This document shows, in pieces, positions 1 to 10,404 of a stretch of 64,000 nt of DNA (position 1 is the first letter of the stretch; every line of letters starts with the position of its first letter). Both the position numbers and the translations under genes were made by a program. The stretch lies in contig CM036755.1 of the NCBI GenBank assembly GCA_020796225.1, positions 47,562,806 through 47,626,805 of the forward strand. Reading direction: 5' to 3'. The notes under the pieces were generated by a model. That model saw only the letters and a program-made list of their open reading frames with translations. It was not told the DNA's origin and did no database searches. The stretch is from Arion vulgaris. Lineage: Eukaryota; Mollusca; Gastropoda; Stylommatophora; Arionidae.

Positions 1-4
1 CAAC

Positions 5-75
5 AACCCGGTAGCAGTGTGACGACAGAAAACCACGACACTGGGCAAGCAACCCGGTAGCAGTGTGACGACAAA
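5..75. repeat. Short direct repeat, period 46 bp
   Basis: A 23-bp segment beginning AACCCGGTAGCAGTGTGACG occurs at 5 and again at 51. The left window edge truncates the context, so this could be the end of a longer array. Confidence 0.7.
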
Positions 76-104
76 AGAAAAGAAGAAGAAGTGAATGTCG
101 CTTC

Positions 105-260
105 ACATTTCTAGATCTGAGAGTGCAGGAGGTAGGATGGCTAATTCTTTTTCTCATGTGTGGAATGTCGTTTGTGAGATTGAACCTACACCCTCCCTGC
201 GTTCGATTCGGGACTGAACTTCCCAACCCTCTTCCGTTCGTCTTCCGGGATATGGTATTA
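105..260 (+). repeat. SINE-G-like dispersed repeat, copy 1
   Basis: The stretch with TGTGGAATGTCG and a degenerate box-B-like GAGATTGAACC recurs in reverse complement at about 32060-32260. Two diverged copies 32 kb apart indicate a dispersed element. The tRNA-like character is weak, so the SINE label is tentative. Confidence 0.45.
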
Positions 261-339
261 TTTATTATTTTTACAGGTCCTGTGGGGTGTGTTTGTTTTT
301 TTCATCTCTCTATCCAGAATATTCTAAGACTTTTTTCTG

Positions 340-437
340 TAACACCTTGTTTCCTTTGCGTTCCCTGTAACACCTTGTTTCCTTTGCGTTCCCGGTAACA
401 CCTTGTTTCCTTTGCGTTCCCTGTAACACCTTGTTTC
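340..437. repeat. Minisatellite, 28 bp x 3.5
   Basis: The unit begins TAACACCTTGTTTCCTTTGC. The last copy runs into TTTCGAAAGCTTC, which resembles the antisense 3' ORF of a LINE seen at about 55310 (TAGAACCTTGTTTCAAAAGC). The array therefore looks like a local amplification of a LINE fragment. Short ORFs here are in-frame copies of the unit. Confidence 0.85.
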
Positions 438-440
438 GAA

Positions 441-870
441 AGCTTCTATTATGTTCTTTAAATGAACCGCTAACAGTTGTAAATTCATGACTATACTGGA
501 AAAATGCTGCCTGTGCTGAAATAGTTAATACCAATAACAAAATTGAAATAACTTTTCATCACTATCAAAATGATGTCGGGTATTCTTCGCCGATGCATTG
601 CCTAAGACATTTGACTGTTTTAACTTATACAATACGACACGCCATATGACGAACCGTTCTGGCAGCACCAACTTTCCGGAAACCACCACGAACCAAAACA
701 ATAAACAATGACCTTTACTTCATTGTGTTGTCTGTGGTATCAAATTGAGACTTATTTGATCTGAGAAACTTGTGTCTATTGTGGAATTGAAACATGAACT
801 CATATCCTACAAAACAAGTGCACTATTCACTATGTTATTAAGGCTATCTAGTGTGCGTATATTAAGAGTT
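441..870. other. No gene or repeat recognised
   Basis: AT-rich sequence with stops in all frames. I see no exon-like ORF, tandem structure or recognisable dispersed element. Confidence 0.5.
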
Positions 871-872
871 TC

Positions 873-1110
873 TGCCAGCCCGCGGAATTGAACGGCACTC
901 ACTTGTCATCTTTCGTCCAAAGCGATACGAACACGCTGCGCAGGCCGGCTTGTGATTTGTATATGATTTGAACCTAAGAGCTATTGTACGTTGTGCCAGT
1001 TATGCGCCTACAAGTAGGCCAGCACATTCGATTTCTGCAATGCTCAAAAATCACAAAGAGTGGTTTAACAAGTGGTCGATGTGGAGCGTTCCAAGAAGAA
1101 GAAGAAGCTA
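873..1110. repeat. Chimeric SINE: SINE-D fragment plus two inverted SINE-A halves
   Basis: 873-949 is the reverse complement of the SINE-D tRNA-like head (GCCCGCGGAATTGAAC). 950-1035 matches SINE-A read in its CTTCTT-first orientation. 1045-1108 matches the other half of SINE-A in the opposite orientation and ends in (GAA)n. A single insertion cannot give two halves in opposite orientation, so this is rearranged or was formed by template switching. Confidence 0.65.
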
Positions 1111-1169
1111 TTCCCCAAAGTGTAATGAAGATTGACTTACAAATACATCAGTCTTAAATTGAAAGGTTT

Positions 1170-1310
1170 ATGGTGTCCAAAGAGGAAGATTTGATTTCAA
1201 CGAGTTTCCCCATGCGGATTGATCTCTCTAAACAGAAATGGCACGCTACCTGCCAAGGGTGTAGCACAAAGCACGAACTCTAACAACAGTCTTAGAAATC
1301 TTCAGAAATA
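1170..1310 (-). repeat. SINE-C fragment
   Basis: Contains AGAAATGGCACGC and CACAAAGCACGAACTC, which match the fuller SINE-C copy at 52925-53148 in the same orientation. The tRNA-like head is missing, so this is a truncated copy. Confidence 0.6.
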
Positions 1311-1319
1311 CAGTATTAT

Positions 1320-1485
1320 CAGTGACGTCTCGTGGTCATTTTTGTTGGTGGGGCCAGACAGAAATTTTTGGAAATATCATGGTTTCAGTTAGGTTATATT
1401 TTAATGTATAAAATAATAAATACACATTTCACCTTATGTTTGGTGGGACCCGGCCCCACTGGCCCTTAATGACAAGCCGCCACTG
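1320..1485. mobile_element. hAT-like MITE (166 bp) with 8-bp target duplication
   Basis: It begins CAGTGACGTCTCGTGG and ends AAGCCGCCACTG, giving imperfect terminal inverted repeats. It is flanked by AGTATTAT (1312-1319) and AGTATTAG (1486-1493), a 7/8 direct repeat. Eight-bp duplications with CAG-type ends are characteristic of the hAT superfamily. A sister copy of 165 bp lies at 46252-46416. It has no coding capacity. Confidence 0.85.
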
Positions 1486-1615
1486 AGTATTAGTCGTAGC
1501 GGTGGTGGTGTCGATGGGGGTGTTGGTATTGGTAGTATAGTAGTAGCAGTATTAGTGGTGGTGGTGAGTAGTGGTTCTGGTGGTGCTGGTAGTAGCAGTA
1601 GTAGTAGTGTCTCTT

Positions 1616-1880
1616 TATATGTCTAAGTACTTTAATTTTCTCCTTCTTATTTGTAACATCAGCCAGTTTACTTTGATTTTGTGTACTTTCTGTATAGATC
1701 TATTTGTTCTCTTCTCTGTCCATGATATACGAAGGAATCTTCTGTAACACGTTTATTTAAAAGCACATACATGTTTTTCCACTGCTTTATTAAATGTCCA
1801 TGCTTCACAACCATTCGCTGCCATTTGGGAATATGCATGCTCTTAGTATTCTGATCTTAATTTTCGTATCAGTTCCATTC
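1616..1880 (-). pseudogene. LINE ORF2 3'-end fragment (antisense)
   Basis: The minus strand translates in pieces to the post-RT region of a non-LTR retrotransposon, with HGQRREQIDLYRKY in a WT/EKRT-type context and degraded downstream residues. The same segment, better preserved, recurs at 41925-42310. Frameshifts and stops mark it as dead. Confidence 0.65.
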
Positions 1881-2029
1881 TGTTTTTAAACTGTTTTTAC
1901 TTGTTTCATTTTTTTTTTTTTATAAAGCCATGTTTGTTCTTAAAATCGGAGGTTGTTATAAAATGGGACGAATTCAGAAGAAGTGTTGAAATCGGAGAAA
2001 TGTCTGGTCAACCACTAGTAACAACTGTT

Positions 2030-2295
2030 ATAAGAAGAAGACGGAGATATGTTGGACACACCTTGAGAAGAAATGATTAAATAATATCAAAGCAAGCATT
2101 GAAGCGGGATGCGAAGGGTTCAAGAAAGAAAGGACGTCCTAGGAAGACCCTGAAACGAACTGTGCTGAGAGAGGCAAAAACTATCGGTCTCAGTTCCATG
2201 GAGAAGATTGAACGAGTTGCCCAGGATAGAGCGGTATGGAGAAAGTGCTTGCAGACACGTATAACGGTACGAGAGGAATTATTTTTATTTTAAAT
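2030..2295 (+). pseudogene. LINE ORF2 C-terminal fragment
   Basis: Translation gives RRRYVGHTLRR, then after an in-frame stop KKGRPRKTLKRTV and ERVAQDRAVWRKC. The order GHTLR, then KxGRPRxTxRR, then AQDRxxWR is the usual tail of non-LTR retrotransposon polyproteins. It is 5'-truncated and non-functional. Confidence 0.75.
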
Positions 2296-2350
2296 ATTTG
2301 TTCTTCCTTTAACTTCCTTCTTCACATTTCCATCTATTGTTAGCAGTGCT

Positions 2351-2402
2351 ATTTGTTCTCTCTCTCTCTATCTCTCTATCTCTCTCTCTCTCTCTATCTG
2401 CC
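2351..2402. repeat. (CT)n microsatellite
   Basis: An almost pure CT/CTAT tract sitting between two LINE fragments of opposite orientation. Confidence 0.9.
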
Positions 2403-2404
2403 TT

Positions 2405-2790
2405 TTAAACCCGGATTATGGCATTGACCCTCAACCAACTCATGCCAAGTCTTCCTATCTCTAGCTATCTCCTGCAGCTCAAGCTCTTCTGTATATTGTT
2501 GATCTCTGCCTCTAAATCCCGTCTCCATTTATGTCTTGCACTCCCCTTCTTTCGCTGTCCCTGTGTGTTCCAGGAAAGGTCTCTTCTTATTATATTCCCC
2601 TCAGGTTTTCTCAAAGTGTGTCCTATACATCGCCGGCGTCTTTTTTTAACCTTTTGGTTCACTGGACTCTGTCTTTTTCTCTCCATAAGTTTCTCATTTG
2701 TGAATCTATCATACCATATATATTCACAAAGGGTTCTTTTAAAGACTATTTTATCATCTCTTTAGTTGCTTGTACAGAGGATGCTAGAGA
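2405..2790 (-). pseudogene. LINE ORF2 C-terminal fragment (GHTLRKPEGNIIR type)
   Basis: The minus strand encodes ERKRQSPVNQKVKKRRRRC, then IGHTLRKPEGNIIRRDLSWN and EINNIQKSL, the same family as 37430-37860 and 48785-48930. This is the polyprotein tail just after the reverse transcriptase domain. It is truncated at both ends. Confidence 0.8.
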
Positions 2791-3109
2791 TTCATTGCAG
2801 TCAACCTTCGAAATGGAGACGGCACGTGATGATGAGTTGCTTGTATATTCGAAATCCTTCAGTCTTAGTTACTCGACTCTAGTAATCGATTACCATTATC
2901 AAGTGTCCTAGCTGCCGGGAGCAGACGATCATGCATATTTCTTGCCTAATCAATCTTAGTATCGATTTTCTTTCAAACTAGATCAATAGTTATCCATCAT
3001 CTGTTATCAACTATGCCGACTCTAAGAATCGTGTGCAATATCACAGCGCCGTTGGTCTTCGGTTTATTTTCTCAAAACTTCTTTATAAAATTACTTGTGG
3101 CATATTTCT

Positions 3110-3500
3110 GATCTGATTGATTGGTAGAACCATCATCATTGCACTTCGGTGACTAACCGTGTGTGCTCCGATTTATTTCTTACTTAGGAAGAGCTCATTT
3201 GTAGTGCACGAACTCCGTAGCACCGGCGAAGGTCCCGATGTAATTTTGAAGATGGTGAAGATATTTTGTAGAAATTTTATTTTAAAATCTTTTTCTAATG
3301 AATTTTGCCTGGGCAGCGGCTTTCCAGCCTGCTCTTCTCGATTTATGAACTGCCATGGTTCCTTTATGTGCTTAAATTGAACACGTGACCTACGTTTTAT
3401 CGTCCGTTTCAAATAACACTAGGAACTTGCTCTCACCTCTCACCTTCACTGAGAACAGGGACCTCTGCAAAAATTCCCTATGGCTCCACGAGGGACCGTT
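3110..3500 (-). repeat. SINE-B copy
   Basis: The sense strand is minus: the sequence starts with the reverse complement of a (TCAA)n tail (GATTGATTGG) and contains the family's core (GTGCACGAACTCCGTAGCACC). The tRNA-like head end lies near 3440-3500. It matches copies at 6002, 18275, 20560, 23515 and 28720. Confidence 0.8.
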
Positions 3501-3522
3501 CTGATTTGCGTTCATCAACTAT

Positions 3523-3642
3523 GACCTCCGTTCCTAGGTAAGGTCACGTGACTCCAAGCAAAGACCTCCGTCTCTAAGTAATGACATGCGTCATCAAGCA
3601 ACGACATGCGCCCCTAAGTAATGACATGCGTCCCAAAGCAAG
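3523..3642. repeat. Minisatellite, 20 bp x 6
   Basis: Six consecutive 20-bp units of the type GACATGCGTCCCTAAGTAAT, diverged from each other. The array directly follows the head end of a SINE-B copy. Confidence 0.8.
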
Positions 3643-3849
3643 AATCTTGGTTTCTTACCTTTACCTTTAGGGCTATGCAATGGGTACCGTAAGAAATAGG
3701 CTTCTGGTTCAAATCCTCCGTTTGGTAATTTTTTTTCTCCGGACGTTCCTAATACTTATTCACTATTTATTTAATTGTCATACTCATTGGCCTCAGAGCT
3801 TCCCCTGAGGTTCTTAAACTCCTAATTCTCTTGTAACTTTTATAGCACA

Positions 3850-4330
3850 AACACTAACACAAAAGAGCATTGTTCAACACAATATTTCTTCCAACATTAT
3901 GCTTCAATGTCAAACCTGGACGGTGACGCCAAACAAAAGAAGAAAAGCTAGTCACGGCAGAGATGAAGTGTCTACGCAGAACGAAGGAAGTAAAAGAAAA
4001 GCTAGTCACGACAGAGATGAAGTGTCTACTCAGAACGAAGGAAGTAAAAGAAAAGCTAGTCACGACAGAGATGAAGTGTCTACGCAGAACGAAGGAAGTA
4101 AAAGCAAAGAGCGATTTAGAATTCAAGATATCAGGGGAAAATAGGGTACAACATCAGTACTGAACTTCATCAAGAAACAACAAATTAAATGGTTCTGCTA
4201 CGCCACATAAGCAGATTACCAACAGACAGTACACATCAAAGAACAATGTTACAAAGAACAAAAAGAAGTGGATACAAAGCAAAAGGCAGTCCACGCCAAA
4301 GATGAACCTCAGAGATAACAGAGACGACGA
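3850..4330 (+). pseudogene. LINE-A 3' fragment, copy 1, internally expanded
   Basis: Translation gives CQTWTVTPNKRRK and, after the expanded part, the KKQQIKWF segment and RLPTDS. It aligns with LINE-A copies at 15630, 39600, 51360 and 60822. A 54-bp segment (DEVSTQNEGSKRKASHDR in one frame) is triplicated at 3947-4110, so the apparent 81-aa ORF is not a gene. Confidence 0.75.
3947..4110. repeat. Minisatellite, 54 bp x 3, inside LINE-A
   Basis: The unit starts GCTAGTCACGACAGAGATGA at 3947, 4001 and 4055. It corresponds to the LINE-A segment that is single-copy at 51.7 kb (RRQLVTTEMKCVHRMLGV). Because 54 is divisible by 3, the frame stays open across copies. Confidence 0.9.
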
Positions 4331-4331
4331 A

Positions 4332-4945
4332 AAACCCTGTTCACGAACTTGACTTGACTTATGGCATATAACCATATGTGTAAACCCTGTTCATGAACTT
4401 GACTTGACTAATGGCATATAACCATATGTGTAGACACTGTTCATGAACTTGACTTGACTAATGGCATATAACCATATGTGTAAACCCTGTTCATGAACTT
4501 GACTTGACAACGTATGGCATATAACCATATGTGTAGACACTGTTCATGAACTTGACTTGACAACGTATGGCATATAACCATATGTGTAAACCCTGTTCAT
4601 GAACTTGACTTGACTTATGGCATATAACCATATGTGTAAACCCTGTTCATGAACTTGACTTGACAACGTATGGCATATAACCATATGTGTAGACACTGTT
4701 CATGAACTTGACTTGACAACGTATGGCATATAACCATATGTGTAGACACTGTTCATGAACTTGACTTGACATATGGCATATAACCGTATGTGTAGACACT
4801 GTTCATGAACTTAACTTGACTTATGGCATATAACCGTATGTGTAGACACTGTTCATGAACTTGACTTGACATATGGCATATAACCATATGTATAAACCCT
4901 GTTCATGAACTTGACTTGACTTATGGCATATAACCGTATGTGTAA
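4332..4945. repeat. Minisatellite, 50-53 bp x 12
   Basis: Units contain CTGTTCATGAACTTGACTTG and GGCATATAACCATATG. Length alternates between 50 bp and about 53 bp through a small AACG insertion. The first unit follows on from the 3' part of the LINE-A fragment. Confidence 0.9.
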
Positions 4946-4949
4946 ACCC

Positions 4950-5726
4950 GATGCAATAGAGTAAATATTTCGCCTATAGGCCGGTTAGTTGGTTAGTTCG
5001 TTAGCTAGTTTGCTTGTTATCTGCTTGGATGGATTCGTTAACTGTAGACTAGTCTGCACATCAATACCTAGAGTACTTCAGATCTAGAATGTATATCATA
5101 ACCGGCCTACCAGGTATATCTGTTTACAGTATGTTTCTCCAATGTTTGTAACATCTTCCCTAGCTATTGTTTACCTGTGACGTGTCCAAGACAGTAATTA
5201 TTGTCTTTTATCAGTTTTGACAATTAAGTCATCAACTTTACCTGGTACTCGATATAGATACCACTTGCTGGGAATCTCTTGTTCAAGGTCGTCAAATATG
5301 GCGGTGTAACAAGGGTAACTCGCATAGCTGAGAATCGTAGTCCCGTTCAGGCGCAGAGAAAGCGAGCTGTGCGAAAAGACAGAAAACACAACACCCACAT
5401 GCCCAACCATGATCTTGTATGCCCCCACTTGTGTTAGCGGATGTGTTCGAGGATTGGACTCTACATTCATCCGCCCAAATACAAGAGATGTGCAACAGCA
5501 CACCTCTGAGGCTGTTGTCATCATGGTTATCATTATTATTATTAGTATCTAGTACTAAGGTACAAAAGAATCAAGACATACCTGTTGTACAAGGTCTGTG
5601 GCAATCAGATACACAAAGTCACCGGGATAAGGGCCTGCGGTAAAAGTGAGCAATAATGCAATATAAACATTAACATGTGCATTGAAATGTGATAGGATTC
5701 CCAAATCAGGATGTATCTCGTCATAC
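4950..5726. other. Unassigned, with a 111-codon minus-strand ORF
   Basis: No recognised repeat. A minus-strand ORF at 5198-5533 (111 codons) includes ASYPCYTAIFDDLEQ and YLYRVPGKVDDLIVKTDKR. It does not look low-complexity and I cannot assign it to a family. It could be an exon remnant, a transposon fragment or chance; there is no matching second copy in this window. Confidence 0.3.
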
Positions 5727-5728
5727 TA

Positions 5729-5987
5729 CAGGGTGTTCAACTTAAAAGCAGCCTATGAATGAAGCTAATCTGGCATATATGTATGGAAATGAGAAGGTTC
5801 AGTTATGACGTAGTATAGGTCAAGGTTGTGTGATGGTGTGTAATTGTAGTGCGGGAAGGGGCGATGAACAAATGTGACGTAGGACGAGCTAATCAGAACC
5901 GGTTTAAATAGTAAATAAACACAACGCGATAGGTTATCTGGCAACTTTCGATTTGTCAATGGGGCTACAATTATCTTGAACAGCCTG
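5729..5987. mobile_element. mariner/Tc1-like MITE (259 bp)
   Basis: It starts CAGGGTGTTCAACTT and ends AAGATAATTG-type inverse ending GAACAGCCTG, giving short imperfect inverted ends (CAGGGTGTTCAA versus CAGGCTGTTCAA). It is flanked by TA on both sides (5727-5728, 5988-5989), the Tc1/mariner target duplication. There is no transposase coding sequence. Confidence 0.75.
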
Positions 5988-6001
5988 TATATGTTAGTGG
6001 G

Positions 6002-6344
6002 GTATCTGTGACGTAGAGGTTAGGTGCTCATCTCTCGTTTCAAAGGTACTCGGTTCTCTTCCTTGTGGAGCCATAGGGATATTTTGGTAGAGATCCCTGT
6101 TCTCAATGTAGATGAGATCAAGTTCCTAGTCCTATTGGAGACGGACGATAAAATGAAGGTTCTGTGTTCAAGTTGAGCACGTCACGTAAAAGAACCCTTG
6201 GCAGTTCAAAATATGAGAAAAGCAAAGTTCATTAGAAAGATTACATAAAATATTTTTACTATCTTTAAAATGACACCAGCGACCCTCGCTGGCTAGTGTT
6301 ACGAAATTCGTGCACTGCTGCTGAGATTTTCCTGTCAATCAATG
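6002..6344 (+). repeat. SINE-B copy with tRNA-like head
   Basis: The head has a box-A-like GTAGAGGTTAGGTGCTC, with a box-B-like GGTTCTCTTCC about 35 bp later. The body carries the family core (TTCGTGCACTGCTGCTGAGA) and the copy ends at TCAATCAATGAG. This order fixes the sense strand of the family. Confidence 0.8.
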
Positions 6345-6349
6345 AGTGC

Positions 6350-6935
6350 GAGATTAAAGGTGATAGAGAAATAGAGGGCGAGAAAGAGCTAGAGGGAGAG
6401 AAAGATAGAGGGCGAGAGAGGGATGGAGGGCGAGAGAGGGATGGAGGGCGAGAAAGATAGAGGGCGAGAGAGGGATGGAGGGCGAGAGAGGGATAGAGGG
6501 CGAGAGAGGGATGGAGGGCGAAAGGGATGGAGGGCGAGAGGAGAGAGTTGAGAAGGCGAGAAATAGGTAGCGGGGAGAGAGATAGAGGTCGAGAGAGAGA
6601 GATAGAGATCGAAAGAGAGAGGGCGAGAGAGGAATATAGGGCGAAAGAGGAATAGAGGGCGAGAAAGATAGATGTCGAGAGAGTAAGAGGGTGAGAGAGA
6701 GAGATAGAGGTCGAGAGAGATACAGGACGAGAGAGAGATAGAGGTCGAGAGAGAGAGAGATAGAGATAGAGGGCGAGAGAGAAATAGAGGGCGAGAGAGT
6801 ATAGGGCGAGAGAGGGCGAGAGAAAGAGAGCGAAAGATATATATAGAGGGTGAGAGAGAGATGGAGGCCGAGAGATATATAGAGAGAGGGGGCGATAGAG
6901 AGAGCGAGAGAGAGAAAGAGAAGTCGAGAGACAGA
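6350..6935. repeat. GA-rich purine tract with 18-20 bp quasi-repeat
   Basis: About 585 bp of nearly pure purine on the + strand built from GAGAGAGGGATGGAGGGC-like units. The 244-aa minus-strand ORF of Ser/Leu/Arg repeats is an artefact of this composition. Such tracts can adopt triplex (H-DNA) structure. Confidence 0.9.
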
Positions 6936-7194
6936 GAAACAGACGATGGATGAAATGGAAGCAGATAAATATTACATTTAGAAGATCACTAACTGACATA
7001 TGCTTACATTTCCTATGCCATCAAAATAATGAAATAAGGGCATCTGCTTTCTGTAACATTCACAAGCAGAGCAAGATCAATGCCTGGACGTTCAAATTAG
7101 GGTCAGATAAACACTGGCCTGACCTCATTCGACCCCCCACGCAGAGAAAACCCTGGTAACAAAATAGCGTTTCTAACAAAGCAATGATGAAAAT

Positions 7195-7490
7195 TATGTT
7201 ATTTAATTACTTATTACTCTCCGCTCCTCGTGGAGCATAGGGCCTCAACAATTATTCGCCACTTTTCCCGTTCTTTGACTATTTTCTTTATAGTCTCCCA
7301 GGATATTCTAGTTCGACATCCTTCAGTTCCTCAAGAAGACTCCGTCTCCTAGTCCATTTAGAACGTCATCTTTTCCGTGTTCCTTGTGGGTTTCACTCAA
7401 TTGCTTGTTTAATGACACTCGACGGTGTCTTCCGCATGGTATGCCCGACTCATGGCCACCAAATGATGTTAGTCGCGGGTAAGCATGTTA
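7195..7490 (-). pseudogene. LINE 3' fragment (antisense), copy of the 47.5-kb element
   Basis: Shares GGAGCATAGGG, TTCCTCAAGAAGA and TTTCACTCAATTGCTTG with 47485-47960, and the last of these with about 45890. Minus-strand reading frames are short and broken. It directly abuts the 35-bp array. Confidence 0.65.
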
Positions 7491-8032
7491 GAGACCTATG
7501 TATGTCTGCTAGGTGAAGTCTGTGAGAGACCTATGTATATCTGCTAGGAGAAGTCTGTGAGAGACCTATGTATGTCTGCTAGGTGAAGTCTGTGAGAGAC
7601 CTATGTATATCTGCTAGGATAAGTCTGTGAGAGACCTATGTATGTCTGCTAGTGAAGTCTGTAGAGACCTATGTATATCTTAGGTGAGTATGTTAAGACC
7701 TATGTATATCTGCTAGGAGAAGTCTGTGAGAGACCTATGTATATCTGCTAGGTGAAGTCTGTGAGAGACCTATGTATATCTGCTAGGTGAAGTCTGTGAG
7801 AGACCTATGTATATCTGCTAGGAGAAGTCTGTGAGAGACCTATGTATATCTGCTAGGTGAAGTCTGTGAGAGACCTATGTATATCTGCTAGGTGAAGTCT
7901 GTGAGAGACCTATGTATATCTGCTAGGAGAAGTCTGTGAGAGACCTATGTATGTCTGCTAGGAGAAGTCTGTGAGAGACCTATGTATATCTGCTAGGTGA
8001 AGTCTGTGAGAGACCTATGTATATCTGCTAGA
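7491..8032. repeat. Minisatellite, 35 bp x 15
   Basis: The unit is GAGACCTATGTATATCTGCT followed by AGGTGAAGTCTGTGA. A short patch at 7650-7700 carries several single-base deletions while the rest is nearly perfect. It is bounded by a LINE fragment on the left and SINE-A on the right. Confidence 0.95.
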
Positions 8033-8055
8033 AGAAATCAATATTTTAATGTTAT

Positions 8056-8305
8056 GCTTCTTCTTCTTCTTGGAACGCTGCATATCGACCACTTGTTAAG
8101 CACTTTGTGATTTGTATGTGATCCAAACCTAAGAGCGATTGAACGTTGTATTCACCTACAAGTAGCCAGTACATCCGATATCTGCGACGCTTTTTATTTA
8201 CTAGCTGTAGCGTTCCTAGGCTCCTACCTAAGTCTCCTAATATGACATGCATTGTAGGTCACAGTGTTACTATTCTTTACTTCCTTGAGGCCCGGCAACA
8301 CACAG
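8056..8305 (-). repeat. SINE-A copy
   Basis: Starts with CTTCTTCTTCTTGGAACGCT and contains ACCACTTGTTAA, GAGCGATTGAACGTTGT and TTTTTATTTACTAG. I take the strand ending in (GAA)n as sense, so this copy is minus. The family is the most frequent SINE in the window. Confidence 0.85.
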
Positions 8306-9250
8306 GCGAACGAGTGGACCCAGTACGATTGAACGGATACGCTGTGAGCATCGTCATTCTTTCCAATGAAAACTGCTCGAAATTTGTTTAAGAGTGTTTA
8401 TTATTTGTGTTTGTTTGCTTTGTAGGGAATTAGAGTTTCTTTAAGCCGAGGCACGTCCTTTTCAACCTAAGGTGAACCTTTTATTGGTTATATTAGTGCG
8501 TGTCGGCTAACACAGAACTGTCGTTACTGCCTGTAGTATCGATTTTTAGGGCGGTGTAGGACAGTAGGGACGTGATCTGGAGGAATTTAATAACCGCATG
8601 GCTATAGCAGTCACTGCGAAGCTGTTCATGTTAGAATTGTTTCATGTATGCCCATAACAGACAACAAATCCTTGACCTTATCGTGAATTAAACACAGCTC
8701 TCCTGCATGGGAGACACGCTCTAATCCATTCGGCCAAACGTAGGCCAACAAATATTAAAAACAAAAACAATTAACTTCTTCTTTCCTTCGGAGAATCCGA
8801 TCAATAATAACGAGCAATCTTATTCGAGTGTTTGTTGCGCCACTTGACGTTTTATGAAGGCTCCCACCAGGACCGTACGGTATATTGTCTCAGTATGATG
8901 CAAGTCTACGAAATTCCGCCCCTTAAATGTTTTTTCCCTTCAAATAACCTTCAGTTGTAATGTTGATTTTGCTGCTTATGCTGCCCTCCTTACGGTTCCG
9001 CCTGATGCGGCCGTCTCTTTGCATCATATCACGGTACGGTCATGGCTCCCACTATTTGGTCGCAATGAAGTGGGCAGTATCATTTGATCTTAACCAAAAT
9101 GCAGAGTAATGTGCAGAAATATATAACGCCCAAAGAAGACAAACCATCAGATAGTCACAAAAACAATACTAACCAGATTGTGGTAACACAACTTGATTTA
9201 AAAATTTGACATGTTAATCGAAAAAATGAACAAACAGAACGAAAAATCTC
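8306..9250. other. Mostly unassigned; tRNA-like segment at about 8690-8760 (minus)
   Basis: The reverse complement of 8690-8760 reads GGCCGAATGGATTAGAGC followed by a CTCC...GGAG hairpin and GTGTTTAATTCACG, resembling D-arm, anticodon arm and T-arm in order. It has no perfect box B and a 6-nt loop, so it is a decayed tRNA-derived SINE head rather than a working tRNA. Nothing else is recognised. Confidence 0.4.
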
Positions 9251-9605
9251 TGAGAGCCACAGAGATGGTTTTACAGAAGAAAGATGAGAATCCCATGAAC
9301 TGTTAAAATGACTAATATTGAGGTGTTGAATGAGATCAATGCGCAGAGAAAGCTTATCGTCAATATAAGAAAGAGGTAGACATCATTTTTCTGGCATGTG
9401 ATGAGAAGGTGAGGCTTAGAACAAATTGTGACAACCGGTAAAATCGAGGGTAGACGAGACAGAGGAAGACAGAGAGATAATATTTTGGATAGCCTGACTT
9501 CTTGGCACGGTAGAGCGTCAACATCTGAGTTGATAGCAACCACCAACGACAGAGATTTGTGGAGATCCGTGATCGCCTACGCCAGTCGGCACGGCACCTG
9601 GTGAT
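9250..9605 (+). pseudogene. LINE ORF2 C-terminal fragment
   Basis: Reads RRMRIPWTVKMTNIEVLNEI, then FFWHVMRR, then IEGRRDRGRQRDNILDSL and NDRDLWRSVIAYASRHGTW before a stop. This is the full order of the non-LTR polyprotein tail, with at least two in-frame stops. It ends in a GATGATGAT tract. Confidence 0.8.
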
Positions 9606-9976
9606 GATGATGATAATGAATCGGGGGAAAATACAGAATCTTAGGCAAAACACACTAGCAGAGATGCTGCAGCCACATTGTAACTCGCCTATGGCTATAT
9701 TAGTAAACTGTTTACGAGAGGCGTAAAGCTAGGAGGGTGTGTTAATGGATTGAAGACATAATGAGGAGGGGGAACTCACTGTTTAAAACTAGTTCATGTA
9801 TTCATCTCTCCATCTTCTTCATTTTCAATATTTAGAGAAGGAGACGAAACTGCTAGGTTGTTGTATTTTTCTCTCCTTCTACTAATTTATTTATATCTCT
9901 TGGTCTTTTCTTTCGAAAGCCTAGCATATACCTGTCCGCCTATTCATCCATCATCCCCCCTCCCACACATATAATA

Positions 9977-10404
9977 CAGGGTGTTTGTAAAGTCTCACAA
10001 CACTTCATGTGTAGGTCGGCTTGAAAATATGTAGTACATGGTGTCATCAAAAAATGTGCTGAAACAAAATAGTGAAATTAGTCACAATAGCTACTGCTAT
10101 GGTCTACTGTTGTTCTTGGTGATCTAGAAAGAACAAATGAAATATTCATTATAACAGATGTTGGAAATATCCACTACAGGCTTCAAGATATGTCTGTAAA
10201 CGTTTCTTCATATTGTCAAATATTTTTTCTTCAGTTGAAAACACTATTATGGTTTGAGTGAAAAGAATTACTCCAGCAGACAACAGTCATTCACTGCATA
10301 TTGCACCACAATTGACTATGGAACACATTTTGTAACTTCATGTACTTTATTTTTTTCACATTTGTTCTACATATGAAGTTTTGTGAGACTTTACAAACAC
10401 TCTG
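9977..10404. mobile_element. mariner/Tc1-like MITE (428 bp) inserted in a minisatellite unit
   Basis: The terminal inverted repeats are about 38 bp with few mismatches: left CAGGGTGTTTGTAAAGTCTC, right end the complement of CAGAGTGTTTGTAAAGTCTC. TA flanks both ends (9975-9976, 10405-10406). The left flank (CCCACACATATAATA) and right flank (TATGTCACTG) join into exactly the unit of the adjacent array, so the empty site is visible in the neighbouring copies. Confidence 0.9.

Noticed and set aside
6265..6999. A 244-codon Ser/Leu/Arg-rich minus-strand ORF
   Set aside because: Translation of a GA/CT low-complexity tract with no signal or domain.
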